From: Numida meleagris
Taxonomy: Eukaryota; Chordata; Aves; Galliformes; Numididae
Assembly (NCBI RefSeq): GCF_002078875.1
Contig: NC_034421.1
Coordinates: 13,867,701-13,931,700 of the forward strand
DNA length: 64,000 bases
Direction: 5' to 3'
Shown piece by piece: positions 21,818 through 32,780 of the stretch. Position 1 is the stretch's first letter; each line of letters opens with the position of its first letter. The notes beneath the pieces were generated by a model. It did no database searches and was not told the origin of the DNA. It saw only the letters and a program-made list of their open reading frames with translations. The position numbers and the translations under genes were made by a program.

Positions 21818-24800
21818 CTACATGAATAGTTGCAGGATAGTTACGTTTGGCTGCGTATCGTGGAGAAAAATATTACTGCTGTGGGCTGGAATAGTCTGCC
21901 ATCTGATGCCAGCTTTATCTGCGGAGAGAAACACCGGGAATCACATTTCTGCTTAATAAAATGAAGAGCAAAAGTTGCATGTCAAGTTCTGTACAAAGAG
22001 ATCTTCACCTGCTGGTAACAGGCATGCTTGTGCTAAGCACTCAGCCTTATTTTGTTAATGAGCCAACCACTGGGGTCCAGCTGTGAGGCTGCAGAAGATA
22101 GGTTTTTGAAGTGTATGAAGAGAAGTCCTGCATCTCTCCCCTTTCCTTACATCTCTCCTTGTTTTTAACCCTCATAGAGCAGTTACAAGCTGCAGGCCCC
22201 ATCTTAACATTTTCACAGTTAGAATGCAGCACAGATTTTTCTTTGTTTTAGGCTTAATCCTGACGCTCTTTCCTATTACCACCCAACTTTAATTTGTCTC
22301 AAATTGATGCTGTAACAAATGAGAGTTGTGACAGGCTGCAGCAAAAAGCGGAGACGTCTAATTTCCTGATCAAATCCATGCAGGAGGGTTTCTGCTCTTA
22401 AGCAGAATGCTCCTGAATCTAAAGATCCCATTACTGGACAATACCCATCGCAAAAAAAGAAGACACGTTCCTGTTCACCTCCACTACAAATTAAATAACT
22501 GGGAGAGGCCAAATCTATTGATACAGTTAATGAGAAAGGCACCTACCAAGTTCAGCCTGGAACCAGTGATAAGTGTCTGGGTTACGGACTGTCAAAGCAA
22601 TGTAGATCTCAGAAGGTTTTCTGTCTGCACTTAAAGTGGAGAATTTCTGCAGCATGCCAATAAGGGATAAAGTTACCTCTGGATCATATACCACATCTGT
22701 ATGGGGAAAAAAAGGGAAATATTCAACATTTATTAAGAATTGAGTGGAAAGCAAGCTACGGAATATAAAAGATTAAATATTCCCCTGAAGGAGGAAGAAT
22801 ATATATATATATTTCTTGCTCTTTGGTGTGAGGTGAACAACTGCTCGATAGCTGAGAAAAGACCACATGGTGCCAAGAGCTGGGAGATGTTTCTCCAGGT
22901 CTGGTACCCGAGGTAGGGCTGGCAGAGCCCTGTACACAAATATCTCAGTGTTTATTCCTGTTACCTGCTTATTCCTGCACAATGCTGCAAAGTCAGGCAG
23001 AGCCAGAACGGAGAGGTACCTGCTGCGATGACGACGTCTGCCTGCAGACCCAGCAGTTGCTTTTCTGTAACTGAACCCCAGTCAAGTTCTGCAACAATGA
23101 GTTTGGGTTGTTGGTATTTCTTCCCTTCTGCCTCCTGCCCTGGGGACTCTGCTCGGGCTGGATCAGTAGCTTCAGGCTCCAGGGCAAAGCCATTCAAACG
23201 GATGTTTTCTGTCAGCTGTTTGAGAACACAGTGGTGGTAATCACTGAATATGTATGTCTTGGGATTGCAGGTTTTGCAGATCGCCAGTCCAGTGAAGCCG
23301 ACTCCACTTCCTAATTCCAAGACTGTCCTAAAGGTTAATGGTGTAAAATTAGTATTGATTAGGACTCTGTCATTGAGTTATGAAATCAGAATATGCCAAG
23401 TATATCTAAAGGAAAATTCAGCTACAGATTATCCCAGTTGTTGAGGAAACCCTCTAAGATCTCATGTTTGTTTCAAGTAACTGGTAAAGCTGGCAAGCAA
23501 GATGCAGTTGTAAGAATTAATGACTGGAATTCTGCCTCCTGCTTTTCCATACAAAGCATTTCCATCGTGGAGGTGAGAAACACTCCACCAATTTCTGGAC
23601 TTCTGCAGCAGAGTTATCTCTATCTGAACTCGTTGTCCACTTCTTCTCTTAGTGGAGAGAAGCGGATGTTTCCAAAGCACAGCTCCTTTCTTTGTGAGGT
23701 ACCTAAAATTAATTTAGCTGAACCTGTGCCCAGAAGCACCCATTCCTTTCTGATGCTTATAAACAAAGCATCTTTCAGTATCTAAAGGGGGACTATAAGA
23801 AAGAAAGTGACGGATTCTTCAGCAGGATCTGTTGTGATAGGACAAAGGGAAACGGCTTCAAACTAAAAGGGCATGTTTAGACTGTACGGAAGAAAGAAGC
23901 TATTTATGATAACAGTGGTGAGGCACTGGCACAGGTTGCCCAGAGCCCTCTGTGCCACATCCCTGGAAGTGGTCAGAGCCATGCATGGGGCCCTGGGCAG
24001 CCTGAGCTGTGGCTGACAGCCCACAGCAGGGGATGGGGATGGACAGGCTGTAAGGCTCCTTCCAACCCAACCGTGCTGGGATTCTGTCATAAGTTACTGG
24101 TTAGCGTGTTAGCTGAAATTCAACAGCCTACGGTACAGAGCAGATCAGAATGTGAGGGATGATGGTTTTCATCTTAAAGCCCGTTTTAAAGTCACTACAA
24201 AGTCATCTCCTGAGCTGAAGTTTAACTGTTGCCGAATAGCAGGAGAGCAGTCGTTAGCTGGCACCAAGTCCCATTTCTGTCCGTGACGCCACTGTTACCT
24301 GTCACTGAACACTGCGGGGTTCTCTGCTGCCCACTCAGCAAGGTGCAGAGCAGCGTCCCACGTGACGAGCCCTGTGGTTCCTTGAGAGATAATGGCCACG
24401 CTCTCACAAAGGGTCACGGGTTCTCCTGAGGGCTGGGGGCCGCACACGGGGAGAGAGAGAGACAGGTCAGCAAAGCCAGCCGTGCTGCAGGTCACAGCCA
24501 TCCTGCAGCCTGGGAAGAAGGGCCAGAAGCACTCTGGGTTTCTGGAGGTGATCTCATCGTCTAGACTGACTCGTGGCATCACAGAAGTTGTTTTCAGTTG
24601 GAAGAGACCTTCAGAGGTCACCCGCTCCAACTGCCCTGCACCGAACAGGGAGAGGTGCTCAGAGCCACCTGCTGCTTACTTCAGAGGACGAAAAGTGCTC
24701 TCTAATAAAGCGGTACCGCTCGTTTTTACCAGTAAGTAGTTTCTGTAGCAGCGAGTGGATTCTTCCTCATTCAAGATCCGCCCCAGCGCGTCGTACAGCT

Positions 24801-25423
24801 CATCCAGGGGGTCGGCTGCCGTGGATTCGTGCTGTGAAGAGAGAGCAGGGCAGAGCTTCGGCTGTCAGACTGTGACCCAAAACAGAAAACGCTGCGCTAA
24901 GCACCGAATTAATGAGATGAAGCCAAGAGCTGCGGGCCATCAGGAAAGCGAGCGCTACCTTCTTAATGAGCTCGGTCAGGAAGCGCCGCCTGTAGGAGGC
25001 GGGCGGCGGGTAGCTCACACACAGCGGGTGGAGAACGGTCTGAAACGAGAGAACTGCGACTGAACCGGGACCGACGGAAGGGTTTGCGTAACGCCGACGG
25101 CTCCGGGCTGCGGCTGGGGGAATCGACGCTGAGCCCGAAACGCGGCTGAATTCTCCACGGTGAGAATTCACCGGCTCAGGGCCTGCTGCCGTACCTGGTG
25201 CAGGATGGCTGCGAGCGGGGAGGACCGGGAGCGCTCCGGGGCGGCCCTCAGCTGCTGCTCCAATTCCTAAAGCACAGCGAGAGCGGAGCTGAAGCAGGAG
25301 GCGTTGGGCTGAGCCCCCCCACCCCCCGGCCCAGCTCACCTCCCAGGGCATGCTGCGGAGCGGCCTCGCCGCCAGGAAATGCCGCTGGAAGCGCAGCCCC
25401 AGCTCCTGCCCCGGCCCCGCCAT
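21818..25423 (-). CDS. EEF2KMT: EEF2KMT (FAM86A), eEF2 lysine methyltransferase
   Basis: Eight minus-strand exons: 25423-25340, 25266-25195, 25039-24959, 24831-24730, 24432-24299, 23327-23020, 22696-22547, 21918-21818. All are GT-AG; 1032 nt encode 343 residues (human 330). The human enzyme uses S-adenosylmethionine to trimethylate Lys525 of translation elongation factor 2 in the cytosol; it is a seven-beta-strand methyltransferase. Visible: the FAM86 N-terminal domain (RFQRHFLAARPLRSMPWE; RRRFLTELIKKHES); GTTGLVTWDAALHLAEWA before the fold; SAM motif I ELGSGVGFTGLA at about residues 162-173; the acidic IFSDYHH; and DVVIAADVVYDPE spanning exons 6/7, the substrate-side motif. A linker of about 15 residues (around PARAESPGQEAEGKK) is longer than in human and explains the extra length. 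It shares a 259-bp promoter with NDUFB6. Intron 5 contains a CR1. Confidence 0.97.
23771..24088 (+). mobile_element. CR1 LINE fragment in EEF2KMT intron 5
   Basis: Runs from agtatctaaagggggactataag through ggacaaagggaaacggcttc to ccttccaacccaaccgtgctgggattctgt. Antisense to EEF2KMT. Moderately diverged, tail shortened. Confidence 0.88.
24576..24650 (-). mobile_element. Short old CR1 tail in EEF2KMT intron 4
   Basis: The plus strand reads gcatcacagaagttgttttc, then cagttggaagagaccttcag and aggtcacccgctccaactgc: the reversed end of a CR1 with substitutions. Only about 75 bases can be aligned by eye. Confidence 0.6.
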
Positions 25424-25682
25424 CCGCCCGAGGCCGCCGCGTCCCGGCCAACGGGGAGCGGCAAGAAGGAGCAGTACCGCCGCCCGAACGGGGACTCGAA
25501 CCCGGGAACCTTCAGATTAAAAGCCCGACGCTCTCCACACTCGTGGCCGCGGCCCCAAAGACGCTCCGCTCCCCCTTCCGGCGCGGTGTGATGACGTCAT
25601 CGCCGGGCGCCGTCGCTAAGGACACGGTGCCCGCTGCGCGGCTCCGCGCCGAGGCCGGGTCGGGGTTGAGGCCGGCGGCACC
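25424..25682. promoter_or_regulatory. Bidirectional promoter of EEF2KMT and NDUFB6
   Basis: Only 259 bp separate the two start codons, which point away from each other. The stretch is CpG-rich and has no TATA box. It contains a cgtgatgacgtcatcgcc sequence at about 25587-25602, holding a perfect CRE/ATF palindrome (TGACGTCA), and a tRNA-like sequence at 25482-25554. Head-to-head housekeeping pairs of this kind normally share one nucleosome-free region. Confidence 0.85.
25482..25554 (-). tRNA. tRNA-Lys(UUU)-like sequence with degraded 5' half
   Basis: On the minus strand the 3' two thirds read like a tRNA-Lys. The anticodon loop is CTTTTAA with anticodon TTT at 25519-25521. Its stem TCGGG/TCTGA pairs with two wobbles. 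A perfect B box GGTTCGAGTCC lies at 25492-25502, and the end reads TTCGGGC as in vertebrate tRNA-Lys. The first ~25 bases do not form the expected acceptor strand (GCCCGAA) or D arm, the A box is imperfect, and there is no TTTT run just downstream. So it is probably a pseudogene or tRNA-derived remnant that could still bind TFIIIC. It lies inside the EEF2KMT/NDUFB6 promoter. Confidence 0.6.
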
Positions 25683-27872
25683 ATGAGCGGTTACACCGCG
25701 GATGAGAAGCTGCGGCTGCAGCAGCTTCGCGCCCTGCGGCGCCGCTGGCTGCGAGACCAGGAGCTGAGCGAGCGGGAGCCCGTCCTGCCGGAGCGGCGGC
25801 TGGGGCCTGTAGCCGCTTTCTGGGAGCGCTTCCTGCAGCCCGGCGGCCTCTGGCGGCAGAAGGTGAGCGGGGAGGGGACCCCGGCCCCGAGCCCCGGCCC
25901 CGAGCCCCGGCCCTGAGCCCTGTTCCGCTGTCCCGCAGGTGTTCAGCGCCTACCAGAACACCGGCTTCTTCGTGCTGCGGGTGCTGATCCCCGCCTGGAT
26001 CCTCCACTACTACGTGAAGTACCACGTCTCGGTGTGTGGCACCGCGGGGCTGGGGAGACCTCACCGCGGCCTTGCATTGCCTAAAGGGAGCTTTGAAGCG
26101 GGAGCGGGAAGGGGTTTTTACACGGGCAGATAGTGAAAGGACGAGAGGGAATGGCTTCAAACTAAAAGGGGAAATCTAGGTCGGATGTCGGGGAAAATTC
26201 TTTACCCAGAGGGCGGTGAGGCACTGGCCAAAGCTGTGGGTGCCCCATCCCTGGAGGTGCCCGTGGCCATGGATGGGCCCTGGGCAGCCTGAGCTGGGGG
26301 GAGGGCAGCCAGCCCACGCCATGGAACCAGATGGGCTTCCAACCCAACTGTGCTGTGATTCTGTTATAATCGCTGATCCTGGGAGATGCTGGGGCAGCTG
26401 GGCTGCAGCTGTTGGTGTGGGAGGGAAACATGCAGTGACCTAATGCTGGGATAGAGCTCGCATTTCTATGTCTTTTCTGACTAGAGAGGCAGAATTTTGT
26501 TAAGCTTGGGTATTTTGCTAACTAGTGGGAAGAACCCAGACTGGTGAGGCTTACACTCAATGGAGCGTGCATTTTAGAAGGGTTATATTCTCTGTTTTGG
26601 AAATCCTTCACTTCATCTGGGTGATGTTCCTTTCTCTTTCTCCCCCTCTACGCCTTCAGAAAAAGCCGTATGGTATCACTACGTCGAATCCAGCGATATT
26701 CCCAGTAAGTCCATTAACACTTGCACTATCTCCTAGCTTTGTAAAACAGTGGCAGAGAAAGGATGGCTTCAGAAGTAGAGGTTGGTGCAGCAGATGTTCA
26801 GAGAGGATTTCTAGAAGGAGGCACCTGGTGCTCACAAGGCAGCTCATCCTGAAGCAGCACTGCGCAATGGGTGCAGTATTTGTTTAGCCCTTAGAGTAGG
26901 CAGTGCCAATTTCATTAGAATTGTGACTGCAGACTTGTAAGTACTGGGCTCGCAGCTCTGCCCGCTCTGAGCAGAAAACAACAGCATTCCCTCCCAGGGC
27001 TCTGGTAGTGCCTGGAGTGCGTTCTGTCGCTGGAGGGGCACACAGAGACCACGGGGGGTTCACCAGAGTGTGAAGCTTCCTTGTTTGGTTCTCATTTGGG
27101 ACAGCAGACAGCATCTGTCACACTGTTCGGTCTTTACTGCTTTTCGGTTGCTAGCTGATTGGCATAGCGAGTTGGTGAACAAATATTCTCATATAATACT
27201 CTCATATAAGTGTTTGTTGTTGTTTCTGCTCGTTGCACATTTTTTGCATGTTCTGCAAAAAGTCACACCCCTAACAACGACGTAGCAACATACTGAAGGC
27301 CAAGCTGTGAGCCTCTGACATCGGCCTGCTCACTCGAGCTAGGTCAGCTCGGCAGGCCGAGGCAATGCCTGCAGCTTGAACAAGCAGAATTCAGGCACTA
27401 GGTTGGTTTTGCTGAGAGGTTACGTAGCTGTCCACGTGCAGCTGGCTGTTGGGTGGCTGCATTGGAGATGGGGTGCACTGGAGACTGGGGTGGTGCTGTG
27501 TTGAAGGTGGCTGTGCAGTGCTACAAATCCAGCGTACGTTATTAAAACAGTATTCACTTAAAATGCATGGCTGCTTTTCTGCGGCATCAAAAGGGTGAAG
27601 CCAGTGCAGAGATCAGAAAATTTGGCTGTGGTGTAATGGCAGCATCTTGAAAAACACTGAGGATATTACAGTGTTCTGAACAAACTGAAGTAAGAGTTCT
27701 TGTTCAGAAGTGGGACCGTCACAGCTTCACTGAAAAAGTGAGCTGTGTCAAGGAATCGAGTGCGTGCAGGAGAAAACCTCACCGCGTTCTCTCATCCCAT
27801 CAGGGGGACAGAATTTTAGAGACGGGAGAAACTGTTCCACCTCTGGCAGACGAACCCGCTGGGCACCACTGA
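25683..27872 (+). CDS. NDUFB6: NDUFB6, complex I accessory subunit B17
   Basis: Four exons: 25683-25862, 25939-26031, 26660-26704, 27804-27872, all GT-AG and all in phase 0, giving 128 residues, the length of the human protein. NDUFB6 is an accessory subunit of the membrane arm of NADH:ubiquinone oxidoreductase in the mitochondrial inner membrane, needed for assembly rather than catalysis. Visible: the highly conserved N-terminus [15 protein letters not shown], the [18 protein letters not shown] block, one membrane span ([19 protein letters not shown], residues about 68-86), KKPYGITT, and the C-terminus [13 protein letters not shown] ending in GHH. The intron-exon structure argues against a retrocopy. 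Intron 1 is only 76 nt and holds a 13-bp tandem repeat. No perfect AATAAA follows; CATAAA at about 27937 is the nearest candidate. Confidence 0.97.
25879..25917. repeat. Three tandem copies of a 13-bp GC unit in NDUFB6 intron 1
   Basis: The unit ccccggccccgag is repeated three times, the last with one change. It fills half of the 76-nt intron. Confidence 0.9.
26112..26365 (+). mobile_element. CR1 LINE fragment in NDUFB6 intron 2
   Basis: Starts ttacacgggcagatagtgaaagg, passes ggcggtgaggcactggcc and ends cttccaacccaactgtgctgtgattctgt. Sense to NDUFB6. Confidence 0.92.
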
Positions 27873-30800
27873 CAGCTGAAAGCCGACTTCCTTCAGCGAA
27901 GAAGGCGAGCGCTGCGGCCGCCTGTGTTTTCTCTTCCATAAAAGAGTCTTTATTCTGCATCGCCTCATCTCTTCTGTCATTTACTTTCTCCTCAGTGCAA
28001 GCTCTTCTGGGAAAAACCTGGGAGTTTCTTTTGCTTTTGATGAGGTTTATTGCGAAGCCCTGGTAATTTTCCCCCCCCCACACTCCTTTTTTTTTTTTTT
28101 AATCTGGCCTGACAGTAGAGCAATGTAGTAGGGCTTTACAGTAACAGCAGAGACACTACAGATTGCTGGGAACTGGGCAATACTGTGCTGACAGGAGGGT
28201 GTCGTGGCAAGCTCCTGCACACTTGCACACAACAGCCGTCCTCTACCAGACAGCCCAGCAAGCCCTCTTCTGCTGACTTCTGACAGAGATTCACTGTGAA
28301 AATGAAGCTTCCCCCTGTGTCATCCCATGTCCCAGCCAGCAGAGGGTAGCAGAAGTGGCACCATTTCGTAGTGCCCCACCAATGTCCCCATCCCAGCATC
28401 TGAATCGGCGGGATGAGGGTTTAGTCTGCCCGAACAGAGAATCCAGCTGGGAAGGAGAGCAGAGGTTCCCGAGTCACCCCAGAAGGTTGGTTGGTTGGTT
28501 TGGTGGGAAGTAGGGAGATGAGGTTCTGAAGCCAAAATTCTTTACTCCTTTACATTTAGCACTTCATTTTCTGTCTTCAGCCTTTCCTGACTTGGAGTCC
28601 TCCGGCCCTCACAGTCCCCATGTACCCATGGCACTTTCTACTGGGAAATACCAGCTTTTAATCTGGTGCTAAATCTGCAGATATTTTGGTGGCTACTTTG
28701 GTGATAGAACTGACTGAAAGAGGAATTCGGGGTGTGCCTGGAGGCACGGAATGTGAGGGGCTGGGACAGGAGCATGGTGACCTCACGGAACTGTGTGATG
28801 GCAGCAATCACTGCCAACATTTGTGACATCAGGGCCTGCAGAGCTATGGCTGACACCTCGATGAAAACCCTCCTGCAGACAAAGGAGATGCAGGAGGCCA
28901 TGGACCCCCTGACAGGCAGCCAGGCACAGCCCACTGCCCCCTGTACTCTCATGGCCCCCCAGGCCCCTACCAAGTATGCACCCATCTCGTCCCCTAGGTA
29001 AAAGGCAGCTCAGGGTGGGCCACTCTGGGTACAGGGAGTAGGGGAGTGAGGGGTGGTGCTCGTGGGCTGCAGGGAGCACTGGGGGCAGGGGGGAGCAGCA
29101 GGATCTCTGTGGGTCATCAGGAGGCTCTGGGGAAAGGGGACACTGGGGAAGCTACAGGGTCCCTGTGAGGGCTGGAGGGGACTGGGGAAAGTAGAGAGTA
29201 AGGAGATAATGGAGGTGATGGAGGGTTAGTGGTGGCAGTAGGGGCCAGCAGGGTTAATGGAGGGGTTGGAAGGGTCTCGTGGATGGGTGAGGTGCTGTGC
29301 TTCCTTGCCGTGACCATGGGAGTCACTGCCCAATGGTGTGTCAGCTCCCCCAGCACAGAGTTGCCCAGGATCAGCTCTTCCCAAAGCGGCTACAGCCTGA
29401 AGCGATCCTTTGCCTGCACCAACTTGCTGCTGCTCAGCCTGGCCAACCCTGAGGACCGTGCTGGCAGTGAGGCATCCCTTGTCCCCTGTGTACACGTGTC
29501 CTGCTCCAAGGATAAATCCAAGCCCACCACCCCCATGGTGAGTGACTGCTGGGGATACCCCACATCCCTGGGAGCTCCCTGGTACCCCACCACAAAAATG
29601 AGGGACTGCTTGGGGTGCCCCGCTTCCCAAGGACTGGGGACACCCCCACACCCTGAGGGATGCCAGATACCCCCAGGGAAACACTGTCACTTTCCACCTG
29701 TAGTGTGAAAGATCCCCCACGACTGTAGGGCATTCACGGTACCTCCTGAGTTCCATGGACATCACAGCTCCAGCACCCCTGGGGGACCTGGCAGTCTCCC
29801 CCTAATCGCCCATGTCCCCACGAGGTGAGGCTCTGGTGGCTGTTCTAGGACACAGACTCAGTCCCAAGTCTCAAGGACCGGTGTGCTGGGTCAACCAATG
29901 CAAGCAGAGCTGGTATGCGGGGCCCTGGGGTTGCCATGGGAAGGGAACAGATGCCTCTCCCCAGAACAGAGAGGGATTTGCCTGTCACAACCCTGCCAAA
30001 AAAGACAATACATGACAAAGAGCGTGTCATGGGACAGTTACGGCAGGAGAACTAATTATTACTGCAGGAGAATTGATCATCACCCCCTCGAGTGTCCCAC
30101 TGAAGAAGGCAGCATGCGCCACGCAGTGAGGAGGACCAGCCACCTGCTGCAAGACATCACAGTGCTAAAAACGTGTTGCTTCTGTGCAATGAATATTCCT
30201 CTGTACAATCACGGTGTGATTCTTACTTGGGGGTTTATTGGATTCATACTTGGGGATGCATTATCTTGACATTGAGATCAAAACTATTTGGGGTTTGTAC
30301 AAGATTCTTATCTTAAATGTCCTCTGTGTTACACACAGAACCCCCTACACACGTATGCACATGAGTACATCTACTACATAAGTGCACACACACGCACAAA
30401 TGGATTTTTAGCCGAGGGCTGCATATTCTTTGCACCTTTGTTGCACAAAGCCTTATGCTGCAGCAGCTTAAGGACACGTGGAGGAATATCTCCTCACCAG
30501 TCGGTACTGGATCACGTGCTCTGTGCCGTGGCTTTCCTTCAGAGATCCATCAGGACCTCCTTGTTCCTCATGCTGCAAATGAGAGCTCTGCTTGAGGGCA
30601 GGTGCCAGGACAGTGTGGAAAAAAGCCCCTTACCAGTCCTGAACTAGGGTAAGTTGGAAGCTAAGGGTGGAGGAAAACGCTCATGAACAGCTTGCTGCTT
30701 TGGGAGATAGGACTGGCAGACGTTCTGCTGGCTGACCACCGCAGCCCTTCCTCCCTTTTGCCTGATGCCCCTCAAGCAGGAGCTGCTGGCTCCAGCACTG

Positions 30801-31229
30801 GCTCCGGGAGCTCAGCCAAGAAGTCTCCGTGTCCTGTTCTCCCCTGCTCTGTGTGCCGGCCTTGGTGCTTGGCTGGCAGGGAGGGCCCCAGCTCGGCCCC
30901 CAGCTTCCACCATCCCACAGGAGATCCCTCACGGTCAGTGCCTGGCACGATGGCTCACTTGAGGAGGAGATGCTGCAGATTTGGAGAGCCCTCCCGGTGC
31001 CTCCATCAGCACGGACATACAGTGGAAGCAGTGGGGTTTTGGATGGCGTTTACTCGCTGCAGCCCAGGGTGCTGGGAGGACCGGCTGATGCCAACAGAGC
31101 TCTTGCTACGGATTTTGAAAAGCTGCAGGGACAAGGGGAGAACCTTCACGCCCAGAGGAAAGCAATGTTGGCACACCATCAAAAAAGACCCAAGGGATGA
31201 CCTAAGCCAACCAGCTTCACTTCAGTCCC
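27873..31229. other. Non-coding stretch right of NDUFB6; two weak exon-like ORFs
   Basis: I recognise no gene. Simple sequence includes a C-run and T-run at 28069-28102 and (GGTT)n at 28487-28500. Two plus-strand open stretches look exon-like: 28732-28996, ending at a possible donor (ccctag|gtaaaa), and about 29355-29537, ending at a good donor (ccatg|gtgagt). Their peptides (for example ANPEDRAGSEASLVP) match no family I know. CA-rich microsatellite-like DNA lies at 30333-30400. Confidence 0.4.
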
Positions 31230-31470
31230 CAAGAAAAGTCATGCAACACATCCTTCGTAGAAGCTGTTTTTTGCAGATGAGGAAGAAAGGGCCAGGGAGC
31301 GGTCAGCACGGAGTTACAGTGGGCTCGTCGTGCCTGAAAAATGCCGTTGCTTTCTGTGATAAGATGGTCAGGTGTGATCAGAGCAGAGCTCTGGCTGACA
31401 TTTACCTTAACTTCTGCACAGCGTTCAGTGCCGCTAAGGCATCTGTTTCCAGGAGTGCTGTTCACTGAAA
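31230..31470 (+). mobile_element. Old internal CR1 reverse-transcriptase fragment
   Basis: The end of a 261-codon open frame (30683-31468) encodes peptides that line up with the CR1-type reverse-transcriptase domain: GQHGVTVGSSCLKNAVAF, then ALADIYLNFCTAFSA at the place of the conserved catalytic block, with the first catalytic Asp position shifted to Asn. It is followed at once by unrelated DNA, so it is an internal piece without the CR1 3' end. The upstream two thirds of the frame are not recognisable. It is not a functional gene. Confidence 0.65.
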
Positions 31471-32780
31471 TATCGATGCCTCCGCTGCGTCGGCTGAACA
31501 CTTGATTCTCCTTAAATCAATGACAGAAATAGGAACTTATCTCAGGTGCTGTAGTGAGTGGAATCCTCCCCTGCAATCGTCTTTTTCCATCGCTCAGAGA
31601 CAAACGCTTGGTGGTCAGCACAATTTAAACGCCTCAGCTTGGCCATCTAAAATCAGGTGATGTGAAGTGCTGTTCATGTGACTTCCTAGCAGAACACACC
31701 AGCGTTCATCCACTGCTTGAAGCTGCTTTGTATCCACGCGGAGTTGGTCGTGCACGTGTTTTCCGCAGGCAGAGGGCCGAGCTGACGGTGCCATCCCAGC
31801 CTCATTGCAGCAGCAGAGCTGGATGTCGCCAGCTGGGTCTTATGCCACGTGGACCGGATGGAATCCACGGGCGACTGCACAAAATTTAACGAGCAAACGT
31901 TGGAGCCTGCGCTGGTGCGGGGCAGCCCTGGCTGTGTGCACAGACTGGAGACGAGAGGTGGGGGGCAGCCCCGGGAAAGGGGCCTGGGGGTTTTGGCAGC
32001 AGCGAGCTGAACGTGAGCCAGCAGCGTGCCCTGCGGTGCCAGCACCCGCCTCGTGGGGCCCTTCCAACTCGGGATATTCTGCAGTGCTACAAAAAGGGAC
32101 GAGATTGAATTGTTGACACCTGGGTGGGCTTTTTTTTGGCGCGATGGGGATCCCTCGTGTTCGGCTGTTACTCAACGAGGCCAAAGTTAGCGGGGGTGAG
32201 AACATCCCTGTAGGCCTCGTGTCACGTGTGGCAGATGCGCGGACACGCCGGACACCTGGGGGTCCGGCACAGGCACTGAACCAGGCACTGAACCAAGTCC
32301 AAGTGTGTCACTGTGTCAGCTGGATCCCCGAGCTCCCGTTACAGCTCGGGCAGCGATACGCCCTACTGGAAATAGCCACCGCCACGTGGTCCGTATGTTA
32401 CTCTGAACTCTGCTTCTCCATCCTGGCAGGCGCTGCCTTGCAGCAGGCAGGGCAGTGCCCCAGCCTTCCTAGGGCATTGGCCTGTGCTGTCCCTGGGCTC
32501 GGACACCCAGCCATGGCCGTGCTGCTCTCCCTGGCCTCCCCAAACCTGGAAACCTGCCGGTACGCGATGGCAGCTGGGGCTGCGCTGCCCACAGCCTGCA
32601 CCCAAAGGGTGGAAATCTCTCCATAGCCTCCGGAAAAAGAAGCGCCTATGAATAAGCACAGCAAAATGACGAGCAGTTCCTTCTTACGGCGAGATAAAGG
32701 AAGGGAAAGCTCTTCCTTCAGCTTTCGGTCCCCGTGAGGACTGCCGGGTCCTCCAAATGCGTTACCACCGCAATCCTCCC
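31471..32780. other. Intergenic, no gene recognised
   Basis: Increasingly GC-rich DNA leading into the CpG island. A 13-base duplication (caggcactgaac) lies near 32271-32296. Open frames on both strands (for example 160 codons at 32144-32626) are GC-driven and match nothing known. Confidence 0.45.

Noticed and set aside
24800..25423. 207-codon minus-strand ORF as a separate gene
   Set aside because: It begins at the EEF2KMT start and reads through exon 1, introns and parts of exons 2-3; clear GT-AG borders and homology show spliced exons instead.
30683..31468. 261-codon ORF as a protein-coding gene
   Set aside because: Its recognisable part is a decayed CR1 reverse transcriptase; the rest has no known domain and lacks gene context.
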